Shown here: positions 1 to 6,704 of the stretch, piece after piece
Position numbering within the stretch: position 1 is the stretch's first letter
How the letters are laid out: each line of letters starts with the position of its first letter
NCBI GenBank assembly: GCA_012797715.1
Contig: JAAZOO010000560.1
Coordinates: 1 to 17,682 of the forward strand
Direction: 5' to 3'
DNA: 17,682 nt
From: Geobacteraceae bacterium
GTDB taxonomy: Bacteria; Desulfobacterota; Desulfuromonadia; Geobacterales; Geobacteraceae
The notes under the pieces: generated by a model
Databases searched by the model: none
The model's input: only the letters and a program-made list of their open reading frames with translations
What the model was told of the DNA's origin: nothing
Made by a program: the position numbers and the translations under genes

Positions 1-1
1 C

Positions 2-418
2 AATCTGGGGGCCATCATCCGCTCGGCCGCCTGCGCCGGCGCCCAGGGGGTGATTATTCCCAAAGACCGTGCCGCCCGCATCACGCCGACGGTGGAGAAG
101 GCGTCGGCGGGCGCGGTGGAGACGGTGCCGGTGGCCCAGGTGACCAACGTGGCCCAGACCCTGGAGGAGCTGAAGCAGGAGGGATTCTGGGTATTCGGCG
201 CCGACGACAGCGCCCGGTCCTCCCTCTTCAGCCGGGATTTCACCGGCCCGGTTGCCCTGGTGATAGGAAGCGAAGGGGAAGGTATCCGCCCACTGGTCAG
301 GAAGAAGTGCGACGGGCTCTTTTCCATTCCCATGCGTGGCGGGGTCAGCTCCCTGAACGCCTCGGTGGCCGCGGGAGTGGCGCTGTTCGAGGTGGTGCGG
401 CAGCGCATGGTGAAATGA
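2..418 (+). CDS. rlmB: 23S rRNA 2'-O-methyltransferase RlmB-type (SpoU/TrmH family), 5' end cut off
   Basis: This is the C-terminal SPOUT domain of a SpoU/TrmH-family enzyme, which transfers a methyl group from SAM to a ribose 2'-OH of RNA. RlmB does this at G2251 of 23S rRNA in the ribosomal P loop. The frame is open from base 2 and begins NLGAIIRSAACAGAQG, the family motif 1, so the true start lies upstream of the window. Motif 2 (ALVIGSEGEGIRPL) and motif 3 (IPMRGGVSSLNASVAAGVAL) follow; these build the trefoil knot that binds SAM. The tail ending in FEVVRQR resembles E. coli RlmB closely (FEAVRQR). It ends with TGA at 416-418. About 138 residues are visible of a protein that is usually near 245. 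The subfamily name (RlmB rather than another TrmH-like enzyme) is likely but not certain, because the N-terminal RNA-binding domain is missing. Confidence 0.88.
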   Translation, partial: NLGAIIRSAACAGAQGVIIPKDRAARITPTVEKASAGAVETVPVAQVTNVAQTLEELKQEGFWVFGADDSARSSLFSRDFTGPVALVIGSEGEGIRPLVRKKCDGLFSIPMRGGVSSLNASVAAGVALFEVVRQRMVK

Positions 419-493
419 CAATTGATCATGGTTTCTATCGCCATGAATAACTCGATATCATGAAGTACGGTTAGGTGTCTGTAGCAGTGAATT

Positions 494-575
494 CCCCCTC
501 TCCCTGGCCCTCTCCCACCAGGGGAGAGGGAGTTCTAAGCCCCCTCCCTTCGATGGGAGGGGCTGGGGGAGGGTG
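494..575. repeat. GC-rich palindromic REP-like intergenic repeat
   Basis: Two consecutive perfect hairpins are visible. CCCTCTCCC (508-516) pairs with GGGAGAGGG (522-530), and CCCCTCCC (541-548) pairs with GGGAGGGG (555-562). The outer flanks (CCCCCTCTCCCTGGCC at 494-509 and GGCTGGGGGAGGG at 561-573) are also roughly complementary, so the whole block could fold into one branched structure. This CCCTCTCC/GGAGAGGG composition is typical of interspersed intergenic palindromes found in many copies in proteobacterial genomes. The copy number in this genome cannot be judged from one window. It lies between the rRNA methyltransferase gene and the terminator at 648-680 and contains no credible ORF. 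Confidence 0.7.
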
Positions 576-647
576 TCAAGAAGAGGTTTCAACCCGATAT
601 TCGAATTTTGCGATTTTCTAACCGAACAACGCTGACACGATAATCAG

Positions 648-680
648 AAAGCCGGTCCCCGCATGGGTACCGGCTTTTTT
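648..680. terminator. Hairpin terminator between convergent rlmB and ppiA genes
   Basis: AAAGCCGGT (648-656) pairs perfectly with ACCGGCTTT (669-677), with a C-rich/G-rich inner stem and a run of six T (675-680) on the + strand. On the minus strand the stem is followed only by a short T run. It sits between the + strand rlmB gene and the minus-strand cyclophilin gene, so it probably ends transcription from the left and perhaps weakly from the right. Apart from the REP-like block, I see no other feature in 419-707. Confidence 0.8.
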
Positions 681-707
681 CTGCCGTCACTTTTTGCTCG
701 TCGACTG

Positions 708-1283
708 CTATTTCACCAGCTTCACCGACTTGATCACCACCGGCTTCAGCGGAACGTCCTGGAAAGGCCCCTTTGTGCCGGTCTTGACCGCCGCTATCTT
801 GTCAACCACATCCATCCCCTTTACCACCTTGCCGAAGACCGCGTACCCGTGACCGTCCGGCATGGGACGGTTCAGGCCCTGATTGTCCACCACGTTGATG
901 AAGAACTGGGCCGAGGCGCTGTCCGGATTGGCGGTGCGCGCCATGGCAACCGTACCCCGGTCGTTTTTCAGGCCGTTTGCTGCCTCGTTCCTGATGGGCG
1001 CCCTGGTCGTCTTCTCCTCCATCCCGGGGGTGAAACCGCCTCCCTGGACCATGAACCCGGGAATGACCCGGTGGAAGATCGTGCCGTTGTAAAAGCCGTC
1101 CCTTACATACGAAAGGAAATTTTTCACGGTAATGGGCGCATCTTTCTGGAACAGCTCAATCGTGACGTTCCCAAGAGAGGTTTCCATGAGCACCGTCGGG
1201 TTTTTCGAGGCAGCTCCTGCGGGATGTGCGAGCAGGCCGAAGGTCAGCAGGATAGTGAAGGCGGTGAGGCTTTTTCGAAGCAT
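708..1283 (-). CDS. ppiA: Periplasmic peptidyl-prolyl cis-trans isomerase, cyclophilin (PpiA-like)
   Basis: This cyclophilin catalyses cis-trans isomerisation of X-Pro peptide bonds and helps envelope proteins to fold. The 191-residue product starts with MLRKSLTAFTILLTFGLL and a likely signal-peptidase site after AGA (residue 24), so it is exported. The cyclophilin domain covers about 29-189. The catalytic block FHRVIPGFMVQGGGF lies at 70-84, with Arg72, Phe77 and Gln80 matching human CypA Arg55, Phe60 and Gln63. MARTANPDSASAQFFIN follows at 114-130. The YAVFGKVVKGMDV segment strongly resembles E. coli PpiA, which is 190 residues long. The start was chosen at 1283 because AGGAGA sits 6 bases upstream and the signal peptide begins there; an in-frame upstream extension to 1418 is not protein-like. 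It lies 103 bp downstream of the DUF218 gene on the same strand and could be the last gene of that cluster. Confidence 0.93.
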   Translation of the reverse strand: MLRKSLTAFTILLTFGLLAHPAGAASKNPTVLMETSLGNVTIELFQKDAPITVKNFLSYVRDGFYNGTIFHRVIPGFMVQGGGFTPGMEEKTTRAPIRNEAANGLKNDRGTVAMARTANPDSASAQFFINVVDNQGLNRPMPDGHGYAVFGKVVKGMDVVDKIAAVKTGTKGPFQDVPLKPVVIKSVKLVK

Positions 1284-1386
1284 GCGTTTCTCCTTTGCGA
1301 TGAGTTGTGTCCCTGTATACTGCATGGATTGCGCTCCGGTCACCTTTCGGCAGGTGCCACAGGGAAAAGCGAAAACGTCACGAATC

Positions 1387-2172
1387 CTATGGGGGGTCTT
1401 TGCCGACAGTAGAAGCAAGCCTGTAGCACAGCATGCCGAGATATTCCTTCATGTACGCAGAGGTATCCGTCAGCGAAGATGCTGCCGGCAGAAAACCGGT
1501 GTATCCGTATCGGGTATGTCCCCGGGTCCTGAGACTGGCGGGACAGGGGGTTACGGTCATGCCGTACTTCCGGAAGGCCGCCATTGAGCGCTTCATATGA
1601 TAGGACGACGTCAGCAGGATGATCTTCCTGTAACCGTGCTTGGTGCAGATCTCCTTGGAGTATTTGGCGTTCTCCATGGTGTCCCTGCTCCTGTCCTCCA
1701 CAATTACCCGGTGTGCGGGGACTCCGAGATCCGTGAGAACCCGTTTCATGACCGGCGCCTCGGGCCTGGAATCCTCCCGTACGGCTCCTCCCGAGACAAT
1801 CACCGGAAGCTTCCGCCGCTTCTCCAGCCGTGCCGCCGTCACCAGCCGCTCCAGGGAATCGCCCGCGGGGATGCCCTTCCCCGAAAAATCGTCCGCCCCA
1901 TCGTGCATGCCGCCGCCCAGCACCACAATCACGTCTCCTGTTGCGGAATCCGGCGTATCGAGACCGCGCTCCAGACTCTTCAGGATCGCATCGGAAAAGG
2001 GAGCCACGGAGAAGAGCCACAGCAGCAGGCCGAGAGCGCACTGGAAAAGAGCGTTTCTTCCGTTCCCCTTTCCCGCCTGCCGAAGACCGGAGCCCAGCAG
2101 CAGAAGAACGAAAATCCCCGGCGGTATCAGGAATGGTGTTATGCATTTCTTGGCGAGGAAGAGCGCGTCCAC
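1387..2172 (-). CDS. ElyC/YdcF/SanA-like DUF218 membrane protein
   Basis: This is a DUF218-family inner-membrane protein of 261 residues, the same size as E. coli ElyC (259), which is involved in envelope and peptidoglycan biogenesis. Two membrane segments are visible at about 11-30 and 41-58. After them comes the DUF218 domain: VIVVLGGG (81-88), SGG (127-129), EAPVMKRVLTDLGVP (138-152), SRDTMENA (162-169) and SSYHMKR (189-195). The GTG start at 2172 was chosen because it overlaps the TAG stop of the upstream nudC-like gene (TAGTG). It also has GGGAGG a suitable distance upstream, and it gives an N terminus (LFLAKKCITPFLIPPG) that resembles the start of ElyC. An ATG at 2205 is the alternative. 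The overlap implies translational coupling with the Nudix gene. The biochemical activity of the family is not firmly established, so no reaction is assigned. Confidence 0.88.
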   Translation of the reverse strand: MDALFLAKKCITPFLIPPGIFVLLLLGSGLRQAGKGNGRNALFQCALGLLLWLFSVAPFSDAILKSLERGLDTPDSATGDVIVVLGGGMHDGADDFSGKGIPAGDSLERLVTAARLEKRRKLPVIVSGGAVREDSRPEAPVMKRVLTDLGVPAHRVIVEDRSRDTMENAKYSKEICTKHGYRKIILLTSSYHMKRSMAAFRKYGMTVTPCPASLRTRGHTRYGYTGFLPAASSLTDTSAYMKEYLGMLCYRLASTVGKDPP

Positions 2173-3035
2173 TACCGCACCCTCCCGAAGGTCTCCAGCA
2201 TCCATCCGGCAATGCTTGCAGACGAAAAAGTCGGGGGCAGGCGATCCCGGCGGAACCAGGCGGCGTCTTCCAGCTCCCCTCTGTCGACAACGATATCCCC
2301 ACCCCCGTAGTCGGCCGTGAAGCCTGTCATGAGCTGGGCCGGAAACGGCCAGCTCTGGCTTCCCACGTAGCGGAGGTTCCGGATGCGGACCCCCGTCTCC
2401 TCCTCCACCTCGCGGGCCGCGCATTCCTCCAGTGACTCCCCGAAATCGCAGAAGCCGGAGGGGATGCTGTAGTAGCCGGGCGGCCATTCCGGCTTGCGGA
2501 TGAGAAGCACTTCGTCCCCTCGTGTCACCAGCACCAGCGTGCAGGGGTGAATGTGGGGGAAATGCTCGGCGCCGCACCCCGTGCACCGTTTTCCCCATGT
2601 CCCGGGGATTGCTCCGTTCCCGCAGCCGCACCGGGAGCAGACCGCGCTCCTTCTCTCCCACGCCAGGATCTGCTGGGCGCGGCCGGCTAGGGAGAGGAAG
2701 CCGTCGGAAAGGCGCTGATGGAAGAATAGGGCGAGAAGAGGCTCCACGAGGTGCCCGGGTGGAATCTCGGCATCGGTGTCCAGTTCCAGGACGCGTACCG
2801 GTTTCCCCTGCCACGTCCCGATCAGGAGTCTGCGGCGGCACTCTCCGGCCCAGGCGGGCTGTTCTCCTCCGGCGAGGGAAGCGTTTTCCCCGCTTTCCAG
2901 CGCCAGGGCGTCACCGCGGAAGACAAGCCAGATGCCCGGCCCTCCCGGGTCCTCGTCCCCCTGCCGGGCAGGGACGAAGTCTTCTCCCAGGGCATGGGCA
3001 TTGAACGGCAGGTTGATTGTTTCCGGGTACGGCAC
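2172..3035 (-). CDS. nudC: NADH pyrophosphatase / NAD-cap hydrolase NudC-like Nudix protein
   Basis: NudC-type Nudix hydrolases cleave NAD(H) to NMN(H) and AMP and can remove NAD caps from RNA. This 287-residue protein has the expected layout. An N-terminal domain covers about 1-128. A zinc ribbon follows, with Cys133, Cys136, Cys151 and Cys154 (CSRCG and CTGCG). The Nudix box spans 194-216 (G x5 E x7 REVEEETGV). Just after it, SQSWPFP (226-232) corresponds to the SQPWPFPxS signature that marks the NADH-specific subgroup; here the first Pro is Ser and the final Ser is displaced, a mild deviation. The ATG at 3035 is the only good Met start, although a GGAGG sits almost directly against it, so initiation may be weak or the true start may differ. 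It is divergent from parA and overlaps the DUF218 gene by one base. Confidence 0.9.
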   Translation of the reverse strand: MPYPETINLPFNAHALGEDFVPARQGDEDPGGPGIWLVFRGDALALESGENASLAGGEQPAWAGECRRRLLIGTWQGKPVRVLELDTDAEIPPGHLVEPLLALFFHQRLSDGFLSLAGRAQQILAWERRSAVCSRCGCGNGAIPGTWGKRCTGCGAEHFPHIHPCTLVLVTRGDEVLLIRKPEWPPGYYSIPSGFCDFGESLEECAAREVEEETGVRIRNLRYVGSQSWPFPAQLMTGFTADYGGGDIVVDRGELEDAAWFRRDRLPPTFSSASIAGWMLETFGRVR

Positions 3036-3055
3036 GGCATGCCTCCACGTCGTGA

Positions 3056-3073
3056 AATAGTCTCGATACTATT
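3056..3073. promoter_or_regulatory. Inverted repeat in the nudC leader, possible operator
   Basis: AATAGT (3056-3061) and ACTATT (3068-3073) form a perfect 6-bp dyad around CTCGAT. It sits between the candidate nudC promoter and the nudC start codon, where a repressor site or a short leader hairpin would be expected. No known regulator motif was recognised. Confidence 0.35.
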
Positions 3074-3088
3074 CGCCCATTCTTCCTC

Positions 3089-3118
3089 AAAATGCAAATA
3101 CAATCCTTTCCCTGTCGA
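3089..3118 (-). promoter_or_regulatory. Possible promoter for the nudC-DUF218 cluster
   Basis: Reading the minus strand, TCGACA (3118-3113, five of six matches to TTGACA) is followed after 18 bases by CATTTT (3094-3089, a weak -10). It lies about 55 bases upstream of the nudC start. The -10 match is poor, so this is only a candidate. Confidence 0.3.
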
Positions 3119-3211
3119 ACCGGCTTTTTCGGAAGGCACACCCGGTTTTCTCCCCACGATTTCGTGAAACACTCCATGAAACAATCCCTTTCGAGACGCA
3201 GAAAACTCTTT

Positions 3212-3217
3212 TAAAAT
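3212..3217 (+). promoter_or_regulatory. Candidate -10 element for parA
   Basis: TAAAAT (3212-3217) is a good -10 hexamer within an A/T-rich patch in otherwise GC-rich DNA. No convincing -35 lies 16-18 bases upstream (best TTTCGA at 3189-3194). If it is used, the parA mRNA would have a leader of about 90 bases. No strong Shine-Dalgarno is visible before the parA ATG. Confidence 0.35.
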
Positions 3218-3315
3218 AGACCCTTTTGTGCTACGTTCCTCCCTGCATTACTCCCCTTCCGAGCCGCGGGGAGGCCGGAGAAGCATCTCGGGTCCCACCC
3301 GCACAACCACGATAT

Positions 3316-4089
3316 ATGGCCAAGATAATCTGTATTGCAAATCAAAAGGGCGGTGTCGGCAAGACGACCACGGCGATCAACCTGGGAGCATCCCTTGCCG
3401 TAGCCGAGCGGAAGACTCTTCTGGTGGACATGGACCCCCAGGGAAACGCAGGGAGCGGTGTGGGGATCGAGAGGGACACCCTTCGGGAAAGCATCTACCA
3501 TGCCCTAATTGGCGACGCCGATCCGGCGGGCATCGTCAGGAAGACGGCCCTTCCCCTCCTGGATATCCTTCCCTCCACCGACGACCTGGCGGGCGCCGAA
3601 CTGGAGCTCGTTGCCGTGAATGATCGGGAGAGACGCCTGGCCAGGGCGTTGGCCCCCCTTGCCGACTCCTACGAATATATACTCATCGACTGTCCGCCGT
3701 CCCTCGGCCTTTTGACCCTGAACGCCATGGCCGCGGCCGGTTCGGTGCTTGTCCCGCTCCAGTGCGAGTTCTACGCCATGGAGGGGCTCTCCAAGATACT
3801 CACCACCATTCGGCTCGTCAAAAAGGGATTGAATCCATCGCTTGCCATGGAGGGTATCCTTCTCACCATGTTTGATGGACGGAACAACCTGTCCCGTCAG
3901 GTGAGCGAGGAGATCCGGAACCACTTCGGAGAAACCACGTTCAGGACCGTCATTCCGAGAAACGTGCGGTTGTCGGAGGCGCCGAGCCACGGCAAGCCCA
4001 TACTCCTCTACGACATCACGTCGCGGGGTGCCGCCGGATATCTGGAACTGGCGCGGGAAATCATTGAAAGGGAGATAAACAATGGTTAG
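3316..4089 (+). CDS. parA: Chromosome-partitioning ATPase ParA/Soj
   Basis: ParA is a deviant-Walker ATPase that binds DNA nonspecifically as an ATP dimer. It works with ParB bound at parS to segregate the replication origin. The 257-residue product begins MAKIICIANQKGGVGKTTTA. The deviant Walker A box is K11-GGVGKTT with signature Lys11 and catalytic Lys16, followed by VDMDPQGN (Asp38/Asp40) and the switch-like DCPPSLGLLTLNAM. The RNVRLSEAPSHGKPI segment near the C terminus is typical of Soj proteins. There is no N-terminal HTH, which points to the chromosomal type Ib-like short form. The ATG at 3316 fits the family start exactly; an in-frame upstream ATG-like start at 3226 would add unrelated sequence. 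No clear Shine-Dalgarno precedes it. It overlaps parB by 8 bases. Confidence 0.96.
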   Translation: MAKIICIANQKGGVGKTTTAINLGASLAVAERKTLLVDMDPQGNAGSGVGIERDTLRESIYHALIGDADPAGIVRKTALPLLDILPSTDDLAGAELELVAVNDRERRLARALAPLADSYEYILIDCPPSLGLLTLNAMAAAGSVLVPLQCEFYAMEGLSKILTTIRLVKKGLNPSLAMEGILLTMFDGRNNLSRQVSEEIRNHFGETTFRTVIPRNVRLSEAPSHGKPILLYDITSRGAAGYLELAREIIEREINNG

Positions 4090-4918
4090 GAAGACAGGTC
4101 TCGGCAAAGGGATGGCGGCGCTCCTTCCCGTGGTCGAGGAGGAAGGGAAGAGCTACTTTTCCTGTCCCATCGAAGAAATCCGCCCCAACAGGGACCAGCC
4201 CCGCAAGCGGTTTTCCCCGGAAAAGCTGGAGGAGCTCGCCGCGTCCATCCGGGAAAAGGGGATTATTCAGCCCCTGGTGGTGCGGAAGATGTCGGAACAC
4301 TACGAAATCGTCGCGGGCGAGCGCCGCTGGAGGGCCGCGCAGAAGGCCGGCCTCTTGAACGTTCCGGTCGTCATCCAGGACATCTCGGACGATACCTCCC
4401 TGGAAATCGCCCTTATCGAGAACATCCAGCGCGAAGACCTGAACGCCATCGAGCAGGCCGAGGCGTTCCACGCCCTCATGGAAAAATTCCACCTTTCCCA
4501 GGAGGAAATGGCCAGGAGGGTCGGCAAGGATCGGTCCACGGTGGCCAATTCCTTGCGGCTGCTGAAACTTCCTGCCGAAATAAAGAACGACATCCTTGAA
4601 GAACGGCTCACCATGGGCCACGCGCGCGCCCTCCTCGCCCTGGAAACAGAGGAGTTGATGGAACAGGCGCGGCAAGAGGTGCTGAGAAGGAATCTGTCCG
4701 TGCGGGAAACCGAGAACCTTGTCAAGAGAATGAAGTCAAAACGTGCCGTCAGGCCGAAGAGTCCTCCCGGGCCGGAAATCACCGCCGTATTGGACCGCCT
4801 GAAGCGGCGTTTCATGACAAAGGTTGCCATCAGGCCGAGCGGCAAGGGGGGGAAGATAGAGATATCCTATGCCACGTCCGATGAGCTGACCCGGTTGCTC
4901 GATATTCTCTCTCCCTGA
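4082..4918 (+). CDS. parB: Chromosome-partitioning protein ParB/Spo0J
   Basis: ParB binds parS sites, spreads along DNA as a CTP-dependent clamp and recruits ParA and SMC. The 278-residue protein has the expected order. A short basic N terminus (GLGKGMAALLP) contacts ParA. The ParB/Srx CTPase fold carries the box GERRWRAA and then ENIQREDLN. A helix-turn-helix follows (LSQEEMARRVGKDRSTVANSLRLLKLP), and then a C-terminal dimerisation segment. The start ATG lies inside the end of parA, with GGGAG about 8 bases upstream, so the two genes are translationally coupled. No perfect parS 16-mer was found in the window. Confidence 0.96.
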   Translation: MVRKTGLGKGMAALLPVVEEEGKSYFSCPIEEIRPNRDQPRKRFSPEKLEELAASIREKGIIQPLVVRKMSEHYEIVAGERRWRAAQKAGLLNVPVVIQDISDDTSLEIALIENIQREDLNAIEQAEAFHALMEKFHLSQEEMARRVGKDRSTVANSLRLLKLPAEIKNDILEERLTMGHARALLALETEELMEQARQEVLRRNLSVRETENLVKRMKSKRAVRPKSPPGPEITAVLDRLKRRFMTKVAIRPSGKGGKIEISYATSDELTRLLDILSP

Positions 4919-4961
4919 AGGGTGCGCGTCCGCGCCCCATGCGCTCCGGCCGTCCCCGTTT

Positions 4962-4984
4962 CCGCCCCGTGACGGCGGTTTTCC
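4962..4984 (+). terminator. Probable terminator after parB
   Basis: CCGCC (4962-4966) pairs with GGCGG (4974-4978) and is followed by TTTT and then more pyrimidines. It lies 44 bases after the parB stop and before the atp promoter. The stem is short (5 bp), so termination may be partial and some read-through into the atp operon is possible. Confidence 0.5.
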
Positions 4985-4990
4985 TTTGGG

Positions 4991-5050
4991 GAAAATAATT
5001 TTATTAAAACTAAAAATCTCATTGACAGTGAGTCTATGCTGTGATAGGTA
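4991..5050 (+). promoter_or_regulatory. Candidate atp operon promoter with A/T-rich UP-like element
   Basis: An exact TTGACA lies at 5022-5027. It is directly preceded by a 30-base A/T-rich tract (4991-5020) resembling an UP element that strengthens RNA polymerase binding. The -10 is less clear: TAGGTA at 5045-5050 has a 17-base spacer but a poor match, and TATGTT at 5054-5059 is a better hexamer at too long a spacing. The leader to the atpX start would be about 65-70 bases. Confidence 0.55.
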
Positions 5051-5119
5051 TCGTATGTTTTACAGTTTGACCACAAACGGGTGCGAGAATCGGTCAGACA
5101 GGCAAGAAGGGGTTCCTGC

Positions 5120-5548
5120 ATGATTAATATCGACATTGTGTTGCTGTTCCAGGCGGTCAACTTCCTGGTCCTTCTGTTTCTCCTGAATATCCTCCTGTTC
5201 AAGCCCATCCGGAAAGTCATGGCGGACAGGGACGCGGAGATCGCCTCCGCCCGGGAAAAGACGGTTTCCGTCGACGCCGACGTGCGGGAGAAGATGGCCG
5301 ACTATGAGCGAAAACTGCGGGAAGCGAAAGCGGGTGCGGCAGCGGACAGGGGTGAAATGATTCGCGAGGCCCGTACCCAGGAGGCCGCCCTTCTTGAGGA
5401 AGCGCGCCGGGAGGCAGCCGATACCCTGACGGAAATCCGGGAGCGCATCCAGAAGGAGGCCGCGGAAGCGGAGGGCCTTCTCCGCGCCCGCGCGGAAGCC
5501 CTTTCCCGTGTCATCAGCGAGAAGGTGCTGGGAAGGAGCCTGTCATGA
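5120..5548 (+). CDS. atpX: F-type ATP synthase b' subunit (AtpX)
   Basis: This is the b'-type peripheral-stalk subunit of F0, which with b forms the stator linking the membrane a subunit to F1. The 142-residue protein has one N-terminal membrane helix (about 3-27, MINIDIVLLFQAVNFLVLLF) followed by a long charged, heptad-like helix rich in Glu, Ala, Arg and Lys. The RKVMADRDAEI segment just after the membrane helix is typical of b/b' subunits. The ATG at 5120 was preferred to an in-frame GTG at 5081 because it has AGAAGGGG upstream and gives the normal family N terminus. It is the first gene of the atp operon and its stop overlaps atpF (ATGA). Confidence 0.93.
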   Translation: MINIDIVLLFQAVNFLVLLFLLNILLFKPIRKVMADRDAEIASAREKTVSVDADVREKMADYERKLREAKAGAAADRGEMIREARTQEAALLEEARREAADTLTEIRERIQKEAAEAEGLLRARAEALSRVISEKVLGRSLS

Positions 5549-6153
5549 ATGTATCTGCCTGGAAAAAGGGTGTGCGGGGGTGCCTCCCTGCTCTGTTGAC
5601 CGTTACGTTGTTCCTTGCCCTTTCCGCGGCGTCGGGGTATGCGGGCGAAGGCGCCCAGCACGCCGATTCCCATGCGCAGCTGAAAGACTTCGGGTATCGC
5701 CTCCTGAACTTCGGTATCCTCGCCGCGATCCTCCTGTGGGCGGCCAGGAAGGCCGATATCAAGGGCCTGCTTGCCGCACGCCGCGCGGGAGTGGAAAAGG
5801 CACTCCGGGAGGCGCAGGAGATACGGGAAGAGGCGGAGCGGAAACTTTCCGAGTACCGTGAGAAACTCGAAAAGGCCACTCTCGAGATAGACGTCATCCG
5901 TTCGGCAATCCGCCAGGAGGGGGAGGCAGAGAAAACCCGCATCATCGAGGAGGCGAAGCGCACCGCCGAGAGGATACGGGAGCAGGCCAGGATAACGGCG
6001 CGCCAAGAAGTGGAAACGGCCCGGGCCCAGCTGCGGGCCGAAACGGCCCGGCTGGCGGTTCAGCTGTCGGAGGCGACGCTGAAGCAATCCGTAACGCGGT
6101 CCGACCAGGATCGTTTTGTCGATGAATATCTGAGCAAGGTAGTGGAGGCATAG
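5545..6153 (+). CDS. atpF: F-type ATP synthase b subunit
   Basis: This is the second peripheral-stalk subunit, partner of the b' protein encoded just upstream. It has 202 residues. An N-terminal hydrophobic stretch resembles a signal peptide (about 7-33, ending in an SAASGYAG-like cleavage site). A second membrane segment (about 49-66, YRLLNFGILAAILLWAARKA) is the canonical b-subunit anchor. A long charged coiled-coil region follows up to about residue 180. E. coli b is 156 residues and lacks the extra leader. The ATG overlaps the atpX stop by four bases (ATGA), and its own TAG overlaps the next GTG start, so translation is coupled along the series. Confidence 0.93.
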   Translation: MNVSAWKKGVRGCLPALLTVTLFLALSAASGYAGEGAQHADSHAQLKDFGYRLLNFGILAAILLWAARKADIKGLLAARRAGVEKALREAQEIREEAERKLSEYREKLEKATLEIDVIRSAIRQEGEAEKTRIIEEAKRTAERIREQARITARQEVETARAQLRAETARLAVQLSEATLKQSVTRSDQDRFVDEYLSKVVEA

Positions 6154-6695
6154 TGAGCACGAACGCCATTGCACGACGGTACGCCAAGGCCCTCATCCAG
6201 CTGGCCGCGGAGCAGGGGGCCGTCGAACGGTACTACACTGAGCTGACGCTCTTTTTGCAGGCCCTGGAATCCGCGCCCGAGGCGTACGGAATGCTCTCCG
6301 CCCCCGGATACGGGATCGAGGCGAAGCGCCGGCTGGTGAACGAGCTGGCAGGCCGGCTCGGCATTTCCGGCACGACAGGTGATTTTCTGCTGCTCCTTCT
6401 TGACCGGAAGCGGATCGATCAACTCTCCGGGATTGCGGACTGGTACCGGTCCTTTGCCGACGACGCCGCGGGGATCGTCCGTTCCAGCGTCACCTCCGCC
6501 CTGCCGCTGTCGGAACAGCAGGTTCGGCAGATGCAGAACGCGCTGGAGAAGGCGACGGGGAAGAAGATCATCCTCAGCGTCGATACAGACCCTTCGCTCA
6601 TCGGGGGCATCGTTACCCGGATAGGCGACAAGGTTTTTGACGGCAGCATCAGGACCCAGTTGACGAAGATTCACGATATATTACAGAAGGGGTGA
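6153..6695 (+). CDS. atpH: F-type ATP synthase delta subunit (OSCP homologue)
   Basis: The delta subunit caps the F1 alpha3-beta3 head and ties it to the b/b' stalk. The 180-residue protein begins MSTNAIARRYAKALIQLA, the family signature (ARRYAxAL). It has the N-terminal helical domain, about 1-105, and the C-terminal region with the motif PSLIGGIVTRIGDKVFDGSIRTQL close to the end, which is the conserved delta/OSCP block. Initiation is at GTG 6153, one base inside the atpF stop (TAGTG), with GGAGG upstream. It lies in the order b'-b-delta-alpha expected for the operon. Confidence 0.95.
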   Translation: MSTNAIARRYAKALIQLAAEQGAVERYYTELTLFLQALESAPEAYGMLSAPGYGIEAKRRLVNELAGRLGISGTTGDFLLLLLDRKRIDQLSGIADWYRSFADDAAGIVRSSVTSALPLSEQQVRQMQNALEKATGKKIILSVDTDPSLIGGIVTRIGDKVFDGSIRTQLTKIHDILQKG

Positions 6696-6704
6696 GAAGT
6701 GCCT

